Origin: Nitrospinota bacterium
Lineage (GTDB): Bacteria > Nitrospinota > Nitrospinia > Nitrospinales > VA-1
Length of the DNA stretch: 64,000 bases
Assembly: GCA_009873655.1 (NCBI GenBank)
Contig: WAIB01000006.1
Span: 3,674 to 67,673 of the forward strand
Reading direction: 5' to 3'
The notes beneath the pieces were generated by a model. The model was not told the DNA's origin and ran no database searches. It saw only the letters and a program-made list of their open reading frames with translations. The number at the start of each line of letters is the position of its first letter. Position 1 is the stretch's first letter. This document shows, in pieces, positions 57,658 through 64,000 of this stretch. The translations under genes were made by a program, and so were the position numbers.

Positions 57658-57896
57658 TCAATAAATATCAACAGAATCAACTTGTCTCAAACCGGAAATA
57701 AGCTTTTAAACCCCGGGCCTTTAATATATCTTAACGGCTTTTAAAACAAACTATTTACCCCTAAACGGGTTTCTCCCCCTGCTGACCGTCAGCTTAATTT
57801 TGGAAAGCAAAAAAATCAGGGAAACAAAAATATAATATTAAATTAATCAGATGAAGGCCAGAAAAGGGAGGGGGATGGAAGGGAAGAGACAGTGCC

Positions 57897-59447
57897 TTAA
57901 TGTTTGAAGTGGCGGGTACCTGTAAAAACCATGGCTATGTTATGCTCTTTGGCGGCCTGCAGAACTTCCTCGTCGCGGATGGAACCCCCCGGAGAAATAA
58001 TAGCCGAAATTCCATTTTTTGCGGCTTCATCCACCGAGTCTCTGAACGGGAAAAATGCATCGGAAGCCATGACAGCCCCCGAAAGGGATTTTCGGGCTTT
58101 TTCAACCGCCACCCGGGCAGAATCCACCCGGCTCATTTGGCCTGCTCCAATTCCTAAAATCTCTTTATCTTTTGCGTAGACGATGGCGTTGGACTTCACA
58201 TGTTTTGCTACCAGCCAGGCAAACTTCATATCTTCCATTTCCCGTTCATCCGGTTGCCGTTCGCTGACGACCTTGAGCCCGCCGTCGACAAAATTTAAGG
58301 AATCCGGGCTTTGAGCCAACAACCCACCGCTGATCCTTTTCAAATCAAAGCGCGTGTCCTTTGCATCAAAATCCGCGCTGGGCATTAGCATGAGACGAAT
58401 ATTCTTCTTGGTAGAAAATAATTTTTCAGCTTCCTCATCGAATCCGGGAGCCACCACGGCCTCAACAAAATTTTTAAGAATTTCTTCAGCAGCCGGGGCA
58501 GTGACCGGCTGGTTGAAACCTAAAATACCCCCAAACGCGGAAACCGGGTCTACTTCTCTCGCTGTTATGAATGTTTTCAGTTGATCCTCTCCCACGGCCA
58601 CGCCACAAGGGTTCGTATGCTTGATGATGACCACCGCCCCGGGACCCAACTCACGCGTCAGTTCCCATGCTGCGTTTAAATCAATGTAATTGTTAAAGGA
58701 TAATTCCTTACCCTGAAGCTGTTGGGCCGAAACAATATCTGCGGGTCGCGGGCTGCTCTCCTTATATAAGGCCGCGGACTGGTGGGGGTTTTCCCCATAA
58801 CGCAAATCCTGAACTTTTGCGTAGGGTTGATTCAAAAAGGGCGGAAAACCGGGTTCATCTTTCCATTGACTGGATAAAAAAGTTGAGATCAACGAGTCGT
58901 AGCGCGCCGTGTGAGCGAAAGCGTCGCGGCTCAACCGCCTGCGGGTTTCAAGAGAAACCGAACCCTCTTTCATTTCTTCCAGCACCAATCCGTAGTTCCC
59001 GGGATCGACAATGATAGTAACATCATTGCAGTTTTTTGCCGCGGACCTGACCATGGCAGGACCCCCGATATCTATGTTCTCGATGGCTTCTTCCAACGTA
59101 CAGCCTTCTTTCGCGACCGTTTGTTCAAATGGGTAAAGGTTAATGACGACAAGATCAATCGGGCGAATACCATGCTCTTCCATAACCTTCATATGGTCAG
59201 GGACATCCCTTCGAGCAAGAATTCCCCCATGAACGCGAGGATGGAGGGTTTTGATTCTGCCATCCATCATTTCAGGAAAACCGGTATAGTCGGAAACCTG
59301 GATTACCGGCACCCCCCCTTTACGCAGAAGTTCGGCGGTCCCCCCCGTGGAGAGGATTTCAATTCCGCAGTTATGCAGTTCTTTAGCGAATTCGAGGACA
59401 CCGGTCTTGTCCGAAACACTGATTAATGCCCTTTGAATGGGTTTCAT
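57897..59447 (-). CDS. purH: Bifunctional AICAR transformylase/IMP cyclohydrolase
   Basis: RALISVSDKTGVLEFAKELHNCGIEILSTGGTAELLRKGG, DLRYGENPHQSAALY, HTNPCGVAVG. Confidence 0.98.
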   Translation of the reverse strand: MKPIQRALISVSDKTGVLEFAKELHNCGIEILSTGGTAELLRKGGVPVIQVSDYTGFPEMMDGRIKTLHPRVHGGILARRDVPDHMKVMEEHGIRPIDLVVINLYPFEQTVAKEGCTLEEAIENIDIGGPAMVRSAAKNCNDVTIIVDPGNYGLVLEEMKEGSVSLETRRRLSRDAFAHTARYDSLISTFLSSQWKDEPGFPPFLNQPYAKVQDLRYGENPHQSAALYKESSPRPADIVSAQQLQGKELSFNNYIDLNAAWELTRELGPGAVVIIKHTNPCGVAVGEDQLKTFITAREVDPVSAFGGILGFNQPVTAPAAEEILKNFVEAVVAPGFDEEAEKLFSTKKNIRLMLMPSADFDAKDTRFDLKRISGGLLAQSPDSLNFVDGGLKVVSERQPDEREMEDMKFAWLVAKHVKSNAIVYAKDKEILGIGAGQMSRVDSARVAVEKARKSLSGAVMASDAFFPFRDSVDEAAKNGISAIISPGGSIRDEEVLQAAKEHNIAMVFTGTRHFKH

Positions 59448-59467
59448 TATTTTTAGAAATGAAAATT

Positions 59468-59644
59468 TTACTGGGGAAGTTTTTTCTTCTCAACCGGTTC
59501 CTTGGAAATCAGGAATTCCGGGGTGATTGCATCAATTAATTTCAGGGACCATACAGGAAACGACCCATAGGATTCCATCAGCCCTGGTTCTTCTTTTTGC
59601 TCCGGGCTATCGGAAGATTTTTTTTCTTTATCCACATCACTCAT
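59468..59644 (-). CDS. Small hypothetical protein (58 aa)
   Basis: ATG at 59644: MSDVDKEKKSSDSPEQKEEPGLMESYGSFPVWSLKLIDAITPEFLISKEPVEKKKLPQ; RBS-like GGTAGGG upstream. Confidence 0.55.
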   Translation of the reverse strand: MSDVDKEKKSSDSPEQKEEPGLMESYGSFPVWSLKLIDAITPEFLISKEPVEKKKLPQ

Positions 59645-59863
59645 AACACACCCTACCTTTTTTTCCGATTCTGAATCGGGGAACGATTGAAAGCCGAAGT
59701 CTACACTTTTTCCAACCAAATTTAAAATAAAACTCACCTCCGTGAGTGGGAGAGAAAAATCGGGCCGGTTAAAAGCTAATTGGTTCAGCTTGTTTGACGA
59801 GCATCGACCTATTGCCCCTGCGGCGAGCAGTCACTTCCTCGAGAGGGAGAAAGTTTGGCCCCA

Positions 59864-60484
59864 TTAAACCTTTGAATATCTAAAACAATCTGTTGTGTGG
59901 TCATTCACCATCCCCGTGGCCTGCATGAAGGCATAACAAATGGTTGACCCTGCAAATTTGAATCCTCTTTTTTTCAAATCTTTACTCATGGCATCCGATT
60001 CTTTTGTGGTCGCGGGTACTTGTTTCAATGATTTCCATTTGTTTTTCAGGGGCTTGCCGCCTGTAAACTGCCAAATGTATTTATCAAAGCTGCCAAACTC
60101 TTCCTGTACCTTTAAAAATGCCCGCGCGTTGGTTACCGAAGCAGCCACTTTCAGCCGGTTTCGCACAATTCCTTTATTTTCTAAAAGCTGTTGCTGCTTA
60201 GCATCATTAAACTTCGCGACTTTTTCGGGGTCAAAATTTTTATAGGCCATGCGATAGTTTGCGCGTTTGTTGAGAATGGTTGTCCAGCTAAGTCCCGCCT
60301 GCGCACCCTCCAATATAAGAAATTCGAACAGCAACGCGTCCTCATGAACCGGGACACCCCATTCTTCATCGTGATACTTGATATCCAATTCCGTCGGTTT
60401 TGAAAAATGACCCACCCAGGCACATCGATTGACCAATTCCTTGCCCCTCCATTTATTCTGACCAAACGGCCAACTCGTTTCCAT
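59864..60484 (-). CDS. tag: DNA-3-methyladenine glycosylase I
   Basis: NRCAWVGHFSKPTELDIKYHDEEWGVPVHEDALLFEFLILEGAQAGLSWTTILNKR; FVGSTICYAFMQATGMVNDH-type C-terminus; true start may be downstream of the ATG. Confidence 0.95.
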   Translation of the reverse strand: METSWPFGQNKWRGKELVNRCAWVGHFSKPTELDIKYHDEEWGVPVHEDALLFEFLILEGAQAGLSWTTILNKRANYRMAYKNFDPEKVAKFNDAKQQQLLENKGIVRNRLKVAASVTNARAFLKVQEEFGSFDKYIWQFTGGKPLKNKWKSLKQVPATTKESDAMSKDLKKRGFKFAGSTICYAFMQATGMVNDHTTDCFRYSKV

Positions 60485-60724
60485 TGGGCTCGAAAATAAG
60501 AAATCTCCCCCCCCCTCAGGAAACTCATAAAATTTACAATTTCCCTATCCCGATCATCAAGCGGACCAAAGGCTATCGAACTAAGGAAAAACCCTCAAGC
60601 AGATTGATCGGTTTAAAGAAAGGGGCTTGCACCTAGTAGTTGTTGCTATTTAGGTCGGGAATTTGGTATATTTTTTATTTCCAGTAAGATTTTATGATCC
60701 CATAAATTGTCAGGAGAAGCAATA

Positions 60725-61087
60725 ATGTCCAATTCTGCTGCTGCATTGAAAGAAGCTGTCGAGTTTGAAAAAAAAGCCTTGGAAAAGTACCAGGAAGCCG
60801 CCGCGATGGTGAAGCATCCTGAAACCCAAGAAACCCTGCAAAAACTAACCACTGAAAAGCAACAAACGATCGAATCCATGCATTGGATCATCATGGCGGA
60901 AGCCGGGAAAATAGAAACAGAAAAACCCGCTGAACAAGCCGAAGAACCCAAAAGTGGGGCCAGCAAATGCCCATTCTCCGGTGCTCTGGCTGACATGGGA
61001 ATTGATATCACCAAGATGTCCAAAGAGGAAGCGATGGCGAAAATGGGCGATATGTCAAAAATTTTTCCGGAAAGCTCTGATTCCTGA
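60725..61087 (+). CDS. Small ferritin-like two-helix protein
   Basis: ALKEAVEFEKKALEKYQEAAAMV ... TTEKQQTIESMHWIIMAEAGKIE (ExxH). Confidence 0.7.
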   Translation: MSNSAAALKEAVEFEKKALEKYQEAAAMVKHPETQETLQKLTTEKQQTIESMHWIIMAEAGKIETEKPAEQAEEPKSGASKCPFSGALADMGIDITKMSKEEAMAKMGDMSKIFPESSDS

Positions 61088-61092
61088 TTCTC

Positions 61093-61509
61093 ATGGCTGC
61101 TGAACAATCATTTTTGATTGAGTGCCCGGCTTGCGGTATAGACAATCTTCTTTCCGATTTCACTCCGGGAAGATCAGCGGTATGCAATCAATGTCGAGAA
61201 ACTCTGCTGGATCCGGGCCTGGTGGATACTCATAAAGGTCATACCTGTGATGATTGCGGTATGGCCTTCATTCTCAAAAATGAGACCGAGTTCCTGTCAG
61301 GAGAATCGGAATGCCCATGTGGCAGCAGCGAATTCAGCAGTTTTGAAATCGGTCCTTTCCTAGCCGATCTTCAAGCCGCTGAGGTCTCCAACATCGCTGA
61401 AGAGGATACGGAGGAGGATGATTTTGACTGGTGTCGATCCGATCCGGACAATCCCCTGGAAGGCGATTACAACAATATTTTTGATGATGATCCCGGATTT
61501 GGAAGATGA
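61093..61509 (+). CDS. Zinc-ribbon protein
   Basis: CPACGIDNLL, CNQC, CDDCGMAF, CPCGSSEF Cys pairs; acidic C-terminus. Confidence 0.75.
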   Translation: MAAEQSFLIECPACGIDNLLSDFTPGRSAVCNQCRETLLDPGLVDTHKGHTCDDCGMAFILKNETEFLSGESECPCGSSEFSSFEIGPFLADLQAAEVSNIAEEDTEEDDFDWCRSDPDNPLEGDYNNIFDDDPGFGR

Positions 61510-61580
61510 AAAACTGCCATGGAAACCGCCCCTAATCTCTCAACATAACCTCCCTTTCTCCTTGATATTATTAAATTTAT

Positions 61581-61608
61581 TTGTCAAAAAACCGCTATCA
61601 GATATAAT
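61581..61608 (+). promoter_or_regulatory. Putative sigma-70 promoter TTGTCA-N16-TATAAT
   Basis: Exact TATAAT, 16-nt spacer, 44 nt upstream of DHH ORF ATG. Confidence 0.65.
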
Positions 61609-61651
61609 ATAAAGTCAAATATTCCCAAATAAATGTGCATCTTTTTATTCT

Positions 61652-62878
61652 ATGAATGAAAAAAAACCTCTTGAGGACAACGCCTGGAGAGAAAATCTGC
61701 GAGAAGCCCTGAATGTAATCAACAGCAGTGAAAGTTTTATGTTCAGCGGAGACATTGACCCCGACTCAGTGGGATCCATGTTGTCCCTTTCGCTTTACCT
61801 GAATCAGCTGGATAAAAAAGTATTTTTGATTTTGCCCGAATTCATTGGCGAAAACCTGGACTTCTTCGAGGCAATCATCAAATACAACTCCATCCGAATA
61901 TTACGAAACAAAGAACAAATTGAAGCTGTCAAAGATGAGGTGGAAACCGTTGTTTTTTGTGACACCGCAAATACGAAACTGGTCCCGCATTATTCTTTCA
62001 TAGCAGAAAATATTTTGACCCAGAAACCCAAAATCATTGAGATCGATCATCATTTTGGGGCAGACAGCGAAGAACTAACAGATTATGGAATCAAGCTGTT
62101 TCGCAAAGCCAACGCCAATACTGAGATTATAGGCAAATTACTTTTAACCTATCATGAGAAATATCATGAAGGTCCCAATCCTTTTGATCAGCGAAATATC
62201 ATTCTTGGTTTAATAACCGGCCTGCTGGGGGATACGGTTGGCGGAAAAGTCATTCCCTATAAAGAAGATTATAATTACTGGATGGACATGCTCCAGGAAA
62301 GGCTTAAGAATATTACACGCTGGAGAGGGGGAGATAAGGAACGGGTATTAGACTGCAGAGATTCAAAATTTGGCGACCCCAAACAAATCCTGGACTACAT
62401 GAACCGTCTGACGTCTGAACAGGAAGCCTGTTTCAATTTACTGAATGACCGGGCCGAAATGAAAGGCCAGATAGGCTTTCTAAATCTATTTCCTTCTACG
62501 CAAGAAGAAGTTAAAGATACCTGCAAACCTTTTGGCTCAGACTGGTTTGCAGATATCCAGAATTTTTTATTGAATTCAGTTCCTGAAAAATCAGGTTGTG
62601 CTGGAATGGTTGTTTTCAAGGGAGAAAACGCAGACGGTGAAGAGTGTTTTTTTATCAAAATCAGAAGAGCTGTTAAATTTTCCGGTATCGATCTGCGAAC
62701 CGCTGAAGACAAACTGAAAGATTTATTTGGTGACCTTTATATGGGCGGAGGGGGTCATGCCGGTGCCGTTTCTTTCAGGACACACACCATGGACGAAAAA
62801 GAATTTCTGGAAAAAATTGAAACCCTATTCGACTTTTTTAACCAGAGCCTGGTGGCATCCAGCGACAAAACCAATTAG
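61652..62878 (+). CDS. DHH family phosphoesterase (NrnA-like)
   Basis: FMFSGDIDPDSVGSMLSLSLYLNQ, VVFCDTANTK, IIEIDHHFGADS, MGGGGHAGAVSFRT. Confidence 0.92.
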   Translation: MNEKKPLEDNAWRENLREALNVINSSESFMFSGDIDPDSVGSMLSLSLYLNQLDKKVFLILPEFIGENLDFFEAIIKYNSIRILRNKEQIEAVKDEVETVVFCDTANTKLVPHYSFIAENILTQKPKIIEIDHHFGADSEELTDYGIKLFRKANANTEIIGKLLLTYHEKYHEGPNPFDQRNIILGLITGLLGDTVGGKVIPYKEDYNYWMDMLQERLKNITRWRGGDKERVLDCRDSKFGDPKQILDYMNRLTSEQEACFNLLNDRAEMKGQIGFLNLFPSTQEEVKDTCKPFGSDWFADIQNFLLNSVPEKSGCAGMVVFKGENADGEECFFIKIRRAVKFSGIDLRTAEDKLKDLFGDLYMGGGGHAGAVSFRTHTMDEKEFLEKIETLFDFFNQSLVASSDKTN

Positions 62879-64000
62879 CCGGCGTTCGATTCCTCCAATA
62901 CCTTTTTGTAAAGAGCAAACGTCTTCTCAGTCATCCTTTCTAACGAGAATTGATCCCGTAATCTCGCTATTCCATTTTGCTCCATTGCCTGTCGCTCCGC
63001 TGCACCCAGCTCCAGCATGTTCAAAATACCGTGGGCCAGAGATTTTGCCGAATTGGAAGGAACTAAAATACCTTCCACAGATTTCCTAATGATATCGTTA
63101 TTCCCGGGGATATCGGTTGCAATCACGGGTTTTCTTACCCCCAGGGCTTCCAATAAATTATAAGGCAGGCCTTCACTTTGCGAAGGTGAGATATAAAAAT
63201 CGACACACTTCAATAACTCCAGGGCATCTTCCCTGGGACCTAAAATTTTTACCCATTCATTTAATCCATTGAATTCGATAAATTGCTCGATGGTTTTGAT
63301 ATATTTTTCATGTTCATCGGGGCAATCGCCGATCAGGATCAGTCGAATGGCTGGAACTATTTTTCTCGCTTCGAAAAACCCTTCCAACAAGGTCATCAGG
63401 CCCTTTTCCGGGGAAAGCCGTGAGAGTGTGGCAAAGATTTTTACCTCTTCAGAATCCCGCAAACCCAAGGCAGCGAAGGCTTCCGTCGCGGGCGCAAGAT
63501 TTTCAATCGAATCCAGATCGATTCCGTTATTGATCACGCTGGAATTGGAATCATTTAAAAATTTCAGGGCTCCAGCCTTGCCTTTTTCTCCATGACCGAC
63601 AAAAATATGATGCCGTGTCAATAAGGTAAGAAAATTCTCCACAAACAGATAAAAAATTCTATTCAATATTGGCAAAAACCTGTATTGAAAACCGTGGAAG
63701 GTATGAATAACGGGAATCCCCAATAACCTTCCAATCAACCGCCCGTAAAGTCCGGGCCCTTTACCATGCGTATGAATTAGATCGGGTTTTTCCTCCCGTA
63801 AAATTTTTAACAGTTGAAAAAATGTGGAAATTGAAATTCGCCTTAAAACCAGATCATAAGGCGTGATTCCCAGGGCAACAAACTTGTCCCAGTAGGACCC
63901 ATCTTTACGGGTACAAACCGCAACGTCCCATTGATTCCGGTCTATATTTTCAAGAAGGCTGTAAATATGTCTGGGGCCACCACCGGGTGCAGTGGTTCCG
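62875..64000 (-). CDS. Glycosyltransferase group 1 (GT4-like), 5' end cut by window end
   Basis: Continuous minus-strand frame GTTAPGGGPRHIYSLLENIDRNQWDVAVCTRKDGSYW...KPDLIHTHGKGPGLYGRLIGRLLGIPVIHTFHG...SPSQSEGLPYNLLEALGVRKPVIATDIPGN. Confidence 0.93.
   Translation of the reverse strand, partial: GTTAPGGGPRHIYSLLENIDRNQWDVAVCTRKDGSYWDKFVALGITPYDLVLRRISISTFFQLLKILREEKPDLIHTHGKGPGLYGRLIGRLLGIPVIHTFHGFQYRFLPILNRIFYLFVENFLTLLTRHHIFVGHGEKGKAGALKFLNDSNSSVINNGIDLDSIENLAPATEAFAALGLRDSEEVKIFATLSRLSPEKGLMTLLEGFFEARKIVPAIRLILIGDCPDEHEKYIKTIEQFIEFNGLNEWVKILGPREDALELLKCVDFYISPSQSEGLPYNLLEALGVRKPVIATDIPGNNDIIRKSVEGILVPSNSAKSLAHGILNMLELGAAERQAMEQNGIARLRDQFSLERMTEKTFALYKKVLEESNAG

Overview
This 64 kb window is gene-dense bacterial chromosome. 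I saw no rRNA, recognisable tRNA, CRISPR array or insertion sequence. Gene content is mostly core. It includes a type IV pilus block on the minus strand (pilM-N-O-P-Q, aroB, a DUF4124 protein, and a pseudopilin cut by the window start), miaB, fabF-like, nagZ, an ABC exporter, a FlaG-like protein, a split TPP decarboxylase plus epimerase, ppdK, glyS and glyQ, an ExeA/GspB-type pair, yacG, apt, mnmG, a polysaccharide-type cluster, an HpnN-like RND exporter, tatA, an ECF sigma/anti-sigma pair, nadK, a cell-envelope cluster, purH, tag, a DHH phosphoesterase and a glycosyltransferase cut by the window end. The most unusual observations are: (1) a two-copy 97-bp tandem element upstream of glyQ whose hairpin differs between copies only by compensatory base-pair changes; (2) a membrane-anchored NB-ARC/TPR STAND ATPase inserted in opposite orientation between glyS and glyQ; (3) a sigma-54-like promoter with two upstream near-palindromic repeats before the pseudopilin; (4) a close match to a sigma-28 promoter before the FlaG-like gene; (5) a DUF2059-like/PilP fusion; (6) a degenerate J-domain/ExeA/peptidoglycan-binding fusion; (7) mutually exclusive hairpins in the leader of an ECF sigma gene; (8) a small ferritin-like protein with an ExxH motif. 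All calls come from reading the sequence and supplied ORFs; no database search was run.
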